A stretch of DNA of 64,000 nucleotides from Bradyrhizobium sp. DOA9. GTDB lineage: Bacteria > Pseudomonadota > Alphaproteobacteria > Rhizobiales > Xanthobacteraceae. A program made the translations under genes and the position numbers. Below, piece by piece: positions 37,427 through 46,819 of this stretch (position 1 is the first letter of the stretch; every line of letters starts with the position of its first letter). Under the pieces are notes generated by a model. The model saw only the letters and a list, made by a program, of their open reading frames with translations. It ran no database searches and was not told the origin of the DNA. The stretch is taken from NCBI RefSeq assembly GCF_000617845.2, contig NZ_DF820425.1, positions 7,050,465-7,114,464 of the forward strand. The letters are read 5' to 3'.

Positions 37427-38662
37427 TCAGTTGGTCGGCCGCGCCGATGGCGCCGGAGAAGCGGAGAAGTCGGTCCGGCTGCCCAGAGCGTTCCGCATCC
37501 ACCTGCCGCCGGGAAGCTCGATGTAGCGATAGGTGAAGTGCGAAACCACGAGCACGGCGGCAAGCGAGACCACGAGATTCAGCGTGGCCGGCAGGCCCGC
37601 CCAGACCGAATCGAGGGCGGCGATCCGCCCGGTCCCGACCGCCCGCACGAAATACTCGGCCAGCAGCACCACGAGCGCGTGCACCATGTAGATCGAGTAG
37701 GAGCGGCGTCCGAGCCAGACCAGCGGCCCCGCCACCAGCATCCGCGGCACCAGCGTAGCATCGGGAAAGGCGAGCAGGCTGCCGAGGAAGATCGCAAACG
37801 TCACCGGCGCGAGGAAGGTCGCAGCAGGATTGGTCTCCGCCAGGCTCACCAGGACAACGCTGGCGATCATGGCGGCGAACTGCACCAGGCCCTGGACCGC
37901 CGGGCCCGGCCTGGCCGGCAGGCGATCGACGATCCGCACCGTCAGCACGCCGAGGAAGAAGCTCACGAAGCAGCGCAGAATGCCGAAATCGGTCTGAAGC
38001 CCGAGGCTTCTCTTGTCGAGCACGAAGATGATGACGACGAGGCTTGCCACCGCCAGCATGCCGCAGAGAACGTAGAACCACAACAGCGAGCGCATGCGCT
38101 GGGCAAACAGGACGATCAGGCCGAACACCAGATACGTGTAGAATTCGACGCTGATGCTCCAGCTCGGCGCATTCCAGCTGAGATAGTCGATGAAGCCCAC
38201 CGAGTGCAGCAGAAAAACGTTGAGCACGAAGGAATAGGCGTTGTTCACCTCGAAGGCCGCCGGCGCGGCGACGATGACGCCTGCCATGACCAGGCTGATG
38301 CGCAGGAGGCGAAACAGCAGATTGGCGACCAGCATGACGATATGCAGCGGATAGACCCGCGCCAGGCGCCGCACCATGAATTCGCGCAGCGAGAAGCGTC
38401 CGAAGTCGCTCTCGACGTAGCTGAGCGACATGACGATCCCGCTGAGAACAAAGAACAAGTCGACCAGCAGCCAGGCGCTTCTGAAGAACGAGCAATTGAT
38501 CCAGGCATTGTGCGGGAACGCCGCGAGGAACGTCGGCATCAGCAGCAGGTGGTGAATCACCACGGATGTCGCGGCGATTCCCCGAATGCTGTCGAGCGGC
38601 AGGACGTGCGCCTTCTCACGATGAACCAACTCCGTCACATCAACATTCCATAGCTGTTGCAC
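37427..38662 (-). CDS. Acyltransferase 3 family membrane protein
   Basis: A 411-residue membrane acyltransferase. LPLDSIRGIAATSVVIHHLLL holds the conserved Arg and His; LLVDLFFVLSGIVMSLSYVE and FMVRRLARVYPLHIVMLV are the next family segments; LGRRSYSIYMVHALVVL is the C-terminal hallmark. It is the first gene of the leftward acyltransferase/polymerase block. The start is a GTG at 38662; another in-frame GTG at 38638 is possible. Four proteins of this family occur in the locus, so the polymer is probably modified at several positions. Confidence 0.88.
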   Translation of the reverse strand: MQQLWNVDVTELVHREKAHVLPLDSIRGIAATSVVIHHLLLMPTFLAAFPHNAWINCSFFRSAWLLVDLFFVLSGIVMSLSYVESDFGRFSLREFMVRRLARVYPLHIVMLVANLLFRLLRISLVMAGVIVAAPAAFEVNNAYSFVLNVFLLHSVGFIDYLSWNAPSWSISVEFYTYLVFGLIVLFAQRMRSLLWFYVLCGMLAVASLVVIIFVLDKRSLGLQTDFGILRCFVSFFLGVLTVRIVDRLPARPGPAVQGLVQFAAMIASVVLVSLAETNPAATFLAPVTFAIFLGSLLAFPDATLVPRMLVAGPLVWLGRRSYSIYMVHALVVLLAEYFVRAVGTGRIAALDSVWAGLPATLNLVVSLAAVLVVSHFTYRYIELPGGRWMRNALGSRTDFSASPAPSARPTN

Positions 38663-39232
38663 CGCAGCAGTGTGTATCAGGTCTCGCGCATGTTCAATCT
38701 CCGCGATCCCAGGACTCGCGCGCGATGCATGACGATCGACGATACTTTCAATGCTCGCAGATCATTCGGACATGCGAGCGCCAACTTCACGCCATTTTTT
38801 GTTTGAGGCACCGCGTGCTTCGGGCGCAAATTTCATCAGCCGTGATGATTGCGAGTATTTGCGTGGAAAGTGTGCGCGAAATTCGGCGCTGTTGCGATGA
38901 AGTCCGGCGCGCACGACATTGATCTCTGCGCGTGAAGGCCACGGCAAAAATTTCTTTCTATGCAAGGGAACAACGACGTGCATCGCGACTTGTGTCGGTT
39001 TTGCGACGCGGCGGCCTGCGAGTGCCCGATATGTTTTCAAGTTGCAACATTCGTGAGCGCGATCTGCCGATCTCGCAGGCATTGCAAATCGTGCTTCTGC
39101 AACCGCCGCAATGTCGAGCAGCGTTTGCGTCGTCGACGATCGCGCTTCAGCTTTTGCGCCGCACAAAAAGATGACACAGTTACCTGCCAAGTTTCACCTG
39201 TTCTCCTATTGCAACAGAAGCAAGGAACACGG
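38663..39232. other. Intergenic region between divergent polysaccharide blocks
   Basis: 570 bp without a supportable gene. It lies between the leftward acyltransferase block and the rightward copolymerase genes, so it must hold promoters for both. Open frames here use rare composition and lack ribosome-binding sites. No operator palindrome stood out. Confidence 0.5.
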
Positions 39233-39799
39233 ATGGGCCGCGGACTAAAACTTCGTCATGCACAACCGCGATGGCTACCGGCTGTCTTGATAGGTTTAGC
39301 GCTGGTCGTCTCGAGCGCCGCTGCTTGCCGCGCCCAGTGCGTCGAATTCTCGGACCGTGCCTCGCAACTGGAGCTCGACACTTTCGTGAAATCGCCGTCC
39401 TCGCTCCTGGAGCGAATGCGCAACGACAAGGAAAAGCTGCGGTTTCGGCTCGCGACGCTCATCGCGACCAATCCGTCCTTGCTGCCGTCGGTTCAGACGC
39501 TCATTTCGGCATCGGCTGCGAGCGATCGTTCGGCCATCGGCGCCGCGTTGCGGATCGCCGAGGGACGGTGCACGACGACGAAGCCGGACGCGGCGCGGAA
39601 GATCAGGGATTTCGCTCAGCGGATCGGCGATCTCAACGTGCAGTCCGGTTATGCCGCCGCGGGCGAAGACAATTCCGGCGTCCAGGCGCAATCGCAAAGC
39701 AAGGGCCCGGCACAGCCGCCCCGAGGCAGAGCCCTGCTCGAGGGCGAGTGGAAGACCAAGCTGGCCAATCCCTTCAAGCCTGTCCCCCTTCCGAACTGA
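39233..39799 (+). CDS. Secreted protein of unknown function, upstream of the copolymerase
   Basis: A 188-residue protein. A signal peptide (hydrophobic LPAVLIGLALVVSSAAA, ending near CRAQC) precedes a helical, charged domain with MRNDKEKLRFRLATLIA and DAARKIRDFAQRI, and a Pro/Gln-rich linker. A Cys shortly after the hydrophobic run could make it a lipoprotein, but the lipobox is not clear. AAGGA precedes the ATG at 39233. It ends 31 bp before the BY-kinase gene and is probably co-transcribed, so a role in polymer export or in controlling the copolymerase is likely. No family recognised. Confidence 0.75.
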   Translation: MGRGLKLRHAQPRWLPAVLIGLALVVSSAAACRAQCVEFSDRASQLELDTFVKSPSSLLERMRNDKEKLRFRLATLIATNPSLLPSVQTLISASAASDRSAIGAALRIAEGRCTTTKPDAARKIRDFAQRIGDLNVQSGYAAAGEDNSGVQAQSQSKGPAQPPRGRALLEGEWKTKLANPFKPVPLPN

Positions 39800-39830
39800 T
39801 CGATGATCCCCAAAGGCAGCGAATTAGCAC

Positions 39831-42032
39831 ATGTATCAGCCTAGAGAACATTTCCAGTCGGGGCACCGATTCGGCATCGAATTCGGCGGGGCAGTCCTCA
39901 GCTTCGAGCGTGTGGCCGATGTGCTCCGCCGCCAGTGGCCGATCGTCGCGGCGTGTGTCGGAGCTTCGCTGGCCCTGGTAATGCTGTATCTGGTCACGGC
40001 GCAACCCATGTATACGGCGAATGCCCGCATCATGATGGACACGCGTCAGGCGCAGGTGCTCGACAAGGACAGCAACGCCAGCAGCGCCCTGATCGACACC
40101 GGTTACGTCGACAGCCAGGTCGAAGTCATCAACTCGGACGACCTGATCCTCTCCGTCGTCCGTCGCCTGAAGCTGACGGAGGATCCGGAGTTCAACGGCT
40201 CCAATCCGGGCCTTCTCTCCCTGATCATCGGCAAGGTGACCTCGCTGTTCGGCTCTGGTGAACCGCCGAACCAGGAACGAATCGAACATGCGGTGGTCCA
40301 GCAGGTCCAGAAGAACCTGCGGACGGAGCGCGTGCTGACGACCTATGTGCTGTCGCTGAACTATCGCGCGCGGACCCCCGACAAGGCGGCCAAGATCGCC
40401 AACGCCATCGCCAATGCCTACCTGGTCGGCGCGCTCGAAGCCAAATATCAATCCACCAAGCGGGCCACCGAGTGGCTTCAGCAGCGCAGCCTCGAGCTGA
40501 GCGAGCAGGCGTCGGCCAGCGACCGCGCCGTGCAGACCTTCAAGGCCGAGAACAACATCGTCGGAACCAGCCGCGGCCTGATGTCCGAGCAGCAACTATC
40601 CGATCTGAATACGCAGCTGGTTCAAGCGCGGGCCGCCACGGCCGAGGCCAAGGCGCGGCTCGACCGCATCGAGGCGATCTCCGACCAGGATCTCGCGCAG
40701 CCGACGGTGACGGACGCGCTCAACAACTCGGTCATCACCCGCCTGCGCGCCCAGTATCTCGACATCCAGGCCCAATACGCCGACTGGTCCAGGCGCTACG
40801 GCAAGACCCACCTTGCGACGGTCAACCTCGCCAACAAGATGGAGGAGCTGCGCAAGAACATCGCCGACGAGCTGCGTCGGATCGGCGACGCCTATCGGAG
40901 CGACTACGAGATCGCAAAGAGCCGCGAGGCCTCGCTCGAGAAGAACGTGAAGGAGCTCGTCGCCCAGGCCGGTCACACCGGCCAGGCCGAGGTCAAGCTG
41001 CGCGATCTCGAAAGCGCCGCCGACACCTATCGCAATCTCTACAACAACTTCCTCGAGAAGCTGCAGAGCGCGACGCAGAATCAGAGCTTCCCGCTCAGCG
41101 AAGCGCGCCTGATCAGCACCGCCACCAAGCCGGATCGCAAGAGCTCGCCGCGCACGGTCCTCGCACTGGTGGGGGGCCTCGTCGGCGGCCTCTGTCTCGG
41201 CTTCGGCGTCGCCTTTGCGCGCGAGCTGCTGAGCGACGTGCTGCGGACCCCCGCCGAGGTCGAGGACGAGCTCGGCGTGAAGTGCCTCGGCGTCCTGCCC
41301 GATATCGGTCCGGCGGCGAAGACCGGCGCATCCGACATATCGCGCTACGTGGTCGATCATCCGTTCTCGCGGTTCGCCGAGACGTTGCGCAACATCAAGG
41401 TTTCGATCGACGTTGCGCGCCTGACCCGCGAGATCAAGGTGATCGGCATCGTCTCTTCCCTTCCCAAGGAGGGAAAGACGACGGTCGCCGCGAATTTCGC
41501 GCAATTGATCGCGCTCACGGGCCATCGCACGGTTCTGATCGACGGCGACCTGCACACGCGCTCGCTGACGCGGGAGCTTGCGCCCAACGCCAAGAGCGGG
41601 CTCGTGGAGGCACTCAACGACCCCGCGAGCCTCGGCTACCACGTGCAGCGGAGCAAGGAGACGGGACTGGACTTCCTCCCCTCCGTCGTGGCGTCCCGCA
41701 TGGTGAATTCGGCCGACGTCATCGGGTCGAAGGCGATGGCCGAGCTGCTCAAGGTGCTGAGGGAGCACTACGAGTACATCGTAATCGATCTCGCTCCGGT
41801 GATGCCGGTGGCGGACTCCAAGGCCGTCAGCCTCCTGATCGACGCCATGGTCTACGTCATCGAATGGGGGCAGACGACGCGAAGCGCGCTCCAGGAGTCG
41901 GTTTCCGGGTCGGAGATCCTCCAGAAGAAGCTGCTCGGTGCCGTGCTCAACCGTGCCAATCCGAAGATGCTCAAGCGCATCGAGGCCTACAAGGGCAAGC
42001 ACCACAACAGCTATTACGTCGAGCACGCCTAA
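39831..42032 (+). CDS. Polysaccharide copolymerase with BY-kinase domain (Wzz/Wzc, ExoP-like)
   Basis: A 733-residue inner-membrane protein controlling chain length and export. The N-terminal Wzz domain has membrane helix IVAACVGASLALVMLYLV and then YTANARIMMDTRQAQVLD. A long periplasmic coiled coil (residues about 200-400) follows, with GNVR-like helices, and a second helix LALVGGLVGGLCLGFGVAFA. The kinase domain has Walker A SSLPKEGKTTVAANFA, Walker A' VLIDGDLHTRS and a Walker B-like YIVIDLAPVMPVADS. The C-terminus holds only two adjacent Tyr (NSYYVEHA) rather than a long Tyr cluster. It would work with the polymerase and the flippase encoded upstream. Confidence 0.93.
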   Translation: MYQPREHFQSGHRFGIEFGGAVLSFERVADVLRRQWPIVAACVGASLALVMLYLVTAQPMYTANARIMMDTRQAQVLDKDSNASSALIDTGYVDSQVEVINSDDLILSVVRRLKLTEDPEFNGSNPGLLSLIIGKVTSLFGSGEPPNQERIEHAVVQQVQKNLRTERVLTTYVLSLNYRARTPDKAAKIANAIANAYLVGALEAKYQSTKRATEWLQQRSLELSEQASASDRAVQTFKAENNIVGTSRGLMSEQQLSDLNTQLVQARAATAEAKARLDRIEAISDQDLAQPTVTDALNNSVITRLRAQYLDIQAQYADWSRRYGKTHLATVNLANKMEELRKNIADELRRIGDAYRSDYEIAKSREASLEKNVKELVAQAGHTGQAEVKLRDLESAADTYRNLYNNFLEKLQSATQNQSFPLSEARLISTATKPDRKSSPRTVLALVGGLVGGLCLGFGVAFARELLSDVLRTPAEVEDELGVKCLGVLPDIGPAAKTGASDISRYVVDHPFSRFAETLRNIKVSIDVARLTREIKVIGIVSSLPKEGKTTVAANFAQLIALTGHRTVLIDGDLHTRSLTRELAPNAKSGLVEALNDPASLGYHVQRSKETGLDFLPSVVASRMVNSADVIGSKAMAELLKVLREHYEYIVIDLAPVMPVADSKAVSLLIDAMVYVIEWGQTTRSALQESVSGSEILQKKLLGAVLNRANPKMLKRIEAYKGKHHNSYYVEHA

Positions 42033-42134
42033 AGCGCGATGAGATGGGGTTGAATCGTCATCGCGCGTTAGCTCTTTGTTTGAGCATGATCTTCTTGGAA
42101 AACCGCTTCACGCTTTTCCGGATCATGCTCTAGA
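42031..42134. repeat. Dispersed intergenic repeat (AAAGCGCGATGA ... GATCATGCTCTAG)
   Basis: It begins AAAGCGCGATGAGATGGGG, has inner hairpin halves around GCGCGATGA/TCATCGCGC, and ends TTTTCCGGATCATGCTCTAG with an inverted GAGCATGATCTT partner. This repeat is common after genes in Bradyrhizobium-like genomes. The remainder of the gap to 42541 shows no gene I can support, only another GGATCATGCTC fragment near 42280. Confidence 0.7.
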
Positions 42135-42541
42135 GCGAAGTCCAGCCGACTGAAGCGACCTCGAGGCCCGCTGTCATCTGGCAGCGGGCCTTAATTCTTG
42201 CCTGGCGGAATTGCCGCCCGAACGGCATCGCGTGCACCTTGGCGCACGAGACCGGAGATCGCGCCAAAGCACCTCTCCGGATCATGCTCGGCGCGGCGGA
42301 ACTGCTCGCGCGTCCGTATTCACCCGGAATCCACAACTTGCAGTTATTGCTCTAGCCAAAAGCAAGGATTGACGGATACGGTAGTCGCCCAAGTGAGTGC
42401 GCTTATGGGCCATCTTCCAGCAAACAGGCGAGACAATCGAGCCTTGCTGCCTGAAAATGCCGAAACTTTAGGCATCTTTCTTTCTCGGTTCGCCGAGACT
42501 AATCTCGGCTCATACTTGCAGTTATTTTCCGGTAGGCTCGG

Positions 42542-42829
42542 ATGCTGATCATCCTGACGATTTTAACTGTTTGGGTTCTGCTCAACATTCTGTTCGTGTT
42601 GATCGTGGTTCCGCCACGCAAGCCGCTCCGCCGGCCCATGGCGACGACGCTCTCTGCCGCCCCCATCGACCCGAGCCAGCGCCGGATCGAGCAGGACGAG
42701 CCCTTCTCGATCCGCCACGTCATCGTCTCCGTCGCGATGGGCGCCTTCTTCGTGCTCGTGCCGCCGCTCCTCGCATTGCGCGATGCGATCATGCGGCTCT
42801 TCGGCAGACCCCCGCGAAATGGAACTTGA
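42542..42829 (+). CDS. Small two-helix membrane protein of unknown function
   Basis: A 95-residue protein with two hydrophobic segments, LIILTILTVWVLLNILFVLIVV at the N-terminus and HVIVSVAMGAFFVLVPPLLAL near the C-terminus, joined by a basic and acidic stretch (PPRKPLRRPM, RRIEQDEPF). The codon use is like its neighbours, and GGTAGGCTCGG precedes the ATG. It lies between the copolymerase and the chain-initiating transferase, facing the latter. No known family recognised. Confidence 0.6.
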   Translation: MLIILTILTVWVLLNILFVLIVVPPRKPLRRPMATTLSAAPIDPSQRRIEQDEPFSIRHVIVSVAMGAFFVLVPPLLALRDAIMRLFGRPPRNGT

Positions 42830-42872
42830 GGCCGCGAGCCGAAGCTCCAGGGCAGGTTGAGCGATCGAGCGC

Positions 42873-44303
42873 CTAATAGGCTTCCTGAAACATCACCGCC
42901 GAAGCCGTGCGGACCATGATCTTCAGGTCGAGCCAGATGCTCCAGTTGCTGACGTACCAGACGTCGTACTCGACCCGCTTTTCCATCAGATCGATCGTCG
43001 GCGTTTCGCCCCTGAATCCGTTCACCTGAGCCCAGCCCGTCAGGCCCGGCTTCATGTGATGGCGGTAGACATACTTGCTGATGAGCTCGTCGTAGTAATT
43101 GTCGTGGGCGAGCGCGTGCGGGCGCGGTCCCACCAGCGACATGTCTCCACGCAGCACGTTCCAGAGCTGCGGCAGCTCGTCAATGCTGGTCATGCGCAGG
43201 AAGCGGCCGATCTTGGTCACCCGAGCGTCCCTCTTGGTCGCCTGAGTCACCGTCTCGCCGTTCTCGGAGACCGTCATGGTCCGAAACTTCCAGATCTCGA
43301 ACGGCCTGCCGTTGAAGCCGCGGCGCGACTGCCGGAATATGACCGTTCCTGGCGAATCCAGCTTGATCAACACGGCAACGGTCAGCAGCAGCGGCGTCAG
43401 CAGCACGAGCGCGAACAGAGCGACGCCGACGTCGAGACAGCGCTTCTGCAGCCGCTCGAGAATGGTGAGCGGCGGCCGCTGGATCTCGACCGCAACGGTT
43501 CCGCTGACCGGCAGGAAGGGACGGGTCACCAGGTCGGCGACGGAATCGTCCGGCAGCAGGCGAATGGGCTGCGGGACGGCGCGCAAGTATGGCCCGAGCT
43601 TGCGCAACATCGGCAATTCGTTCCAGTCGATCGCGAGCAGATATTCATCGACGTCGGCCGCGCGCGACTGACGGATCACGTCGCGAATCTGCCGCTCCCA
43701 TTGGCCGTCATCCCGGTCCTCTCCGAGCACGAAATGGCGCGTGACGTCGAAGCCGTTCCTGCGCAAATCCTTGAAGCGGCTCGAGGTAAAGTCGAGCGGT
43801 TTCAGGCTGAGCAGGATCACCTTGCGATCGACCAAGCGGCTTCTCGCAAAGCTCGTGCCGAACACGGCCTGCCAGCCGAAGCGCAGGCTGGTCAAGCCGA
43901 GCCCACCGATCAGGGCGAAGACGATGACGGTGCCGCGCGACAGATTGTCGGTCGATTTCAGCAGGAAGGCCGCAACGGCGAGGATCGTGAGCGACGTCAG
44001 CCAGATAAACGCCGCCATTCGAAGCTGCCAAACCAGATTGAGCAGGCGGTGCGTGGAATAGACGTCCCGGAAATAGGCGATGCCGACGAACGCCACACCG
44101 ACAAACAATCCGGCGCCCACCGATGCACCCTCGGGCGGCGACGCGACCGCCGCACCATACAGCGACGCCCCCGCCGCGTAACTCAGCAGGATCAACAGAA
44201 AGTCAGCAGCGATGACGACGATCTGAAAGGGCCTCTGAAGCGCACTGCCGCGTGCAGATGACAGCGCATGCGCGCTTTCAGAACCGTAAGTTGCAACAGC
44301 CAT
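42873..44303 (-). CDS. Polyprenyl-phosphate sugar-1-phosphate transferase (chain initiation)
   Basis: A 476-residue membrane enzyme that loads the first sugar phosphate onto undecaprenyl phosphate, starting each repeat unit. Four N-terminal membrane helices (residues 25-130) and a Rossmann-like region (CoA-binding-like) precede a fifth helix VALFALVLLTPLLLTVAVLIKLDSPG and the C-terminal catalytic domain: FEIWKFRTM, IDELPQLWNVLRGDMSLVGPRP, and KPGLTGWAQVNGFRGET. This is the WcaJ/PssA/ExoY type. The ATG at 44303 has GAGG 6 nt upstream; a longer frame from 44435 is less likely. Confidence 0.94.
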   Translation of the reverse strand: MAVATYGSESAHALSSARGSALQRPFQIVVIAADFLLILLSYAAGASLYGAAVASPPEGASVGAGLFVGVAFVGIAYFRDVYSTHRLLNLVWQLRMAAFIWLTSLTILAVAAFLLKSTDNLSRGTVIVFALIGGLGLTSLRFGWQAVFGTSFARSRLVDRKVILLSLKPLDFTSSRFKDLRRNGFDVTRHFVLGEDRDDGQWERQIRDVIRQSRAADVDEYLLAIDWNELPMLRKLGPYLRAVPQPIRLLPDDSVADLVTRPFLPVSGTVAVEIQRPPLTILERLQKRCLDVGVALFALVLLTPLLLTVAVLIKLDSPGTVIFRQSRRGFNGRPFEIWKFRTMTVSENGETVTQATKRDARVTKIGRFLRMTSIDELPQLWNVLRGDMSLVGPRPHALAHDNYYDELISKYVYRHHMKPGLTGWAQVNGFRGETPTIDLMEKRVEYDVWYVSNWSIWLDLKIMVRTASAVMFQEAY

Positions 44304-44911
44304 TCGAACCTCTGCGTATCGAGAGAGTGTCTGACGCTCATCGTGATGCTGAAGACCCGTCAATCCCCCGCATGGAAAGTGTTGTTCGATCGCAGCGACA
44401 TTGTGGCGCTGCACGCGAAAACTTTTGCGACGCACGGATGATGCGTCGAGTTGAAAGACGTCGCGAAATTCGACGCGCTGAAAATGTCGTCACAGTGCTG
44501 ACATATGAGCGGACGGAGTGCCCTATTTTGAATCAAGTTCCGCATCCAATGCACGCTCGTCGTTGTGCGAGCCGCTCTCCGCTCAACTTTGAGGCGCCGC
44601 TTTGCTGCTGCCGAGCGCAACAAGCGGATTACTCGCGAGAATTTCCTTGGAATTTCTATCTGCGGGTGTACGAGAAAATCTGCGACGAGCGATGCAAACT
44701 TGCCGCACATTCCGAGCCAGCGATGCAATTCGCGTTGACCAAGTTCGTTCCTGAAGTGCATCAAGAACAAGTCGGCAAAAAAATGCCGTGCCCTTCTTTT
44801 GGCGTGATCGGGACAGACAACGAGCCTGCGGCCCCACGGAACTTGCTTTGTTCGCGTTGGATGGACGCTTCCCGGTGCCGGCGACTTGGGGATGTTCCGA
44901 CCACCCGATCG
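44304..44911. other. Intergenic region between divergent genes
   Basis: 608 bp with no gene I can support. It separates the chain-initiating transferase (leftward) and the metallophosphatase (rightward) and is less GC-rich than its surroundings. Promoters of both genes should lie here. Open frames across it lack ribosome-binding sites and match nothing. Confidence 0.5.
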
Positions 44912-45658
44912 ATGAGCGCCATGAAATCTTTCGCGCGATCCAAGCCGTCGCTTCCCAAACCGCGATTGCCGGACGGCGTCCGCATCTATGCGATCTCGGA
45001 TATCCACGGCTGCGCCCATTTGCTCCAGCCCATGCTGCGGGTGATCGACGCCGACGTCGCGCGCAGCCGGCCGCGTCATGCCATCGAAGTCTTCATGGGC
45101 GATTACATCGATCGCGGTCCGGATACGCGTTCCACCCTCGACATCCTGGTCGAGCGGGGCCGGCGGGGGAATGTGGTCTTCCTCAAGGGCAACCACGAGG
45201 CCTTTCTGGTGAGGGTGTTCGAAGATCCTTCACTGTTCGAGGACTGGATTGCTTTCGGCGGGACCCAGACATTGATGTCCTACGGGCTTGCTCCGCCCAA
45301 TCTCAAGCGCGACGAGCCGGCATCGATCCTGCGCGACTTGATTCGCGCGATGCCGACCGAGCATCTGGAATTCCTGGACAATCTGCGGTTGAGCTTCAGT
45401 TGCGGAGACTTCTTTTTCGTCCACGCCGGCGTTCGTCCCGGCGTTCCGCTGGCCGAGCAGACCGAGCGCGACCTGCTCTGGATTCGCGAGGAATTCCTGC
45501 GCAGCGAGGAGCAGTTCGGCAAATACATCGTCCATGGTCATACGCCGGTCCGCAGCGCCGAATTGCTGGCCAACCGCGCCAATATCGACACCGGCGCCTA
45601 TGCAACCGGCAACCTCACCCTGATGAGCATCCAGGGAAGCCGCATGCTTGCGCTGTGA
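44912..45658 (+). CDS. Calcineurin-like metallophosphatase (Ser/Thr phosphatase type)
   Basis: A 248-residue cytoplasmic phosphatase of the PPP/ApaH-like group. The metal ligands appear in the order ISDIHGCA, MGDYIDRGPD, KGNHEAF, then VHAG and IVHGHTP. This is the full di-metal set. Bacterial members act on phosphoproteins or on diadenosine polyphosphates; the neighbouring BY-kinase makes protein dephosphorylation an option, though that kinase is normally opposed by a tyrosine phosphatase. The start is at ATG 44912 or 44921, both with weak ribosome-binding sites. Confidence 0.9.
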   Translation: MSAMKSFARSKPSLPKPRLPDGVRIYAISDIHGCAHLLQPMLRVIDADVARSRPRHAIEVFMGDYIDRGPDTRSTLDILVERGRRGNVVFLKGNHEAFLVRVFEDPSLFEDWIAFGGTQTLMSYGLAPPNLKRDEPASILRDLIRAMPTEHLEFLDNLRLSFSCGDFFFVHAGVRPGVPLAEQTERDLLWIREEFLRSEEQFGKYIVHGHTPVRSAELLANRANIDTGAYATGNLTLMSIQGSRMLAL

Positions 45659-45725
45659 TGAGTTTTCAGCCTGTTGCCACCGACGCGCGAGACGGTCTGA
45701 AGGATGAAATGGACGTCCGCGATGT

Positions 45726-46004
45726 CTAGTTGAGCAACGGCGGCTGCTCCGGCCGCGCACGCGTCTGGGCCATCCAGTCACTCCAGGCGCGCTCGTGCTT
45801 GACGTAGAGCTCCATCCAACGTTCGCCATGCCTTGCCTGACGGATACGCGCCGCCTCGCCGAGCATGTCGGCGCCGGGGCGGGTGTCCGGCTTGTCCAGC
45901 GCCTCGAACTCGATCGTTTCCGAGATCGTCAGACCGACCAGCACGCGCTGTCCGCCACCGTCCACGATATAGCGTCGCGGCGCATCCTTCTTGGGCTCAC
46001 TCAT
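45726..46004 (-). CDS. Small conserved-looking protein of unknown function
   Basis: A 92-residue soluble, acidic/basic protein. It reads MSEPKKDAPRRYIVDGGGQRV, then VGLTISETIEFEALD and a C-terminal helix around GERWMELYVKHERAWSDWM. The codon bias matches real genes nearby. The ATG at 46004 is one option; another in-frame ATG at 46019 would add five residues. It converges with the metallophosphatase gene, 67 bp away. No family recognised. Confidence 0.6.
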   Translation of the reverse strand: MSEPKKDAPRRYIVDGGGQRVLVGLTISETIEFEALDKPDTRPGADMLGEAARIRQARHGERWMELYVKHERAWSDWMAQTRARPEQPPLLN

Positions 46005-46063
46005 GTCGTCATGTCCCATGGGTTCCGTGTGAAGCTGGATGCCCAGAGCGAATGGAACGATGC

Positions 46064-46237
46064 CTAGAAGGCTCGCCGGGCGTGGCCGAACGTCGAGGTC
46101 GGAGCGGGCCGCGGCGCCCGGCCGGAGGTGCGGCTGGACGAATTCACAGCTCTCCGTTGGACGCGCCACGCGCCCAGCGCGAATCCCAGAATGAGGCCAG
46201 CGCCAAAAATGGAAGCGGAGACAAACGTTGCAGTCAT
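46064..46237 (-). CDS. Tiny single-helix membrane protein
   Basis: A 57-residue reading frame, MTATFVSASIFGAGLILGFALG, followed by AWRVQRRAV and a Pro/Arg/Ser-rich tail. It has one glycine-rich membrane helix with an N-out/C-in charge pattern. AGGAC lies about 6 nt before the ATG at 46237. It is upstream of the 92-residue gene on the same strand, so they may be co-transcribed. Short length makes the call tentative. Confidence 0.42.
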   Translation of the reverse strand: MTATFVSASIFGAGLILGFALGAWRVQRRAVNSSSRTSGRAPRPAPTSTFGHARRAF

Positions 46238-46819
46238 AGGAGCGTCCTGGATCGTGCCTCACCTATCAAGAGTGAGCAGTGTGTCGACATCATGGTTCTC
46301 GAGGATTCACCGGCGCTGAAAAAATGTTCAAGGGCCGGTCTCCCTTGAGCGCGCGACAAAATAGATCTTGCCGATCAAGCTGTGCCGCAGATCTCGATAC
46401 CGGAATAGGACTCGCCAACGCTTCCGTCGGACGAGCGACTGCACTGCCCGACCAACACTCGGGGCTCATTTGCAATTGTCTCCAGAACCATCGCGGAGCA
46501 GGCACGGCGCCAAGCGGGATGCCGATCCGACGATCCGGGTCGGGCCTGGGATCCCCGGAGCAACCGTATGACTCCTGTGCCAGAAGCTAAGGGCTCTTCG
46601 CTCAGCCGGCCGCGCCTGTTGCCCCCCGTCGGCAGACCCATGGTCAACGGCGCTTGCGGCGCTCCCTGCCTAACGGGTGCGCACAAGTCCTCTGCTTCGT
46701 AGAAGCTCGATACAGCTTTCGGCAATGACGCGAATGATTTCGACAAATTTTCAGTCAGACTTAAACCATTGTTAGATCACGGAGATGTAGAACAGGGCGC
46801 GGTCCAATGGAGTAACTCT
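46238..46819. other. Intergenic region with a CtrA-like site
   Basis: 582 bp with no gene I can support. At 46761-46775 the sequence TTAAACCATTGTTAG matches the CtrA box TTAA-N7-TTAA at seven of eight fixed positions, 45 bp before the next start codon. Nothing else stood out. Confidence 0.45.
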
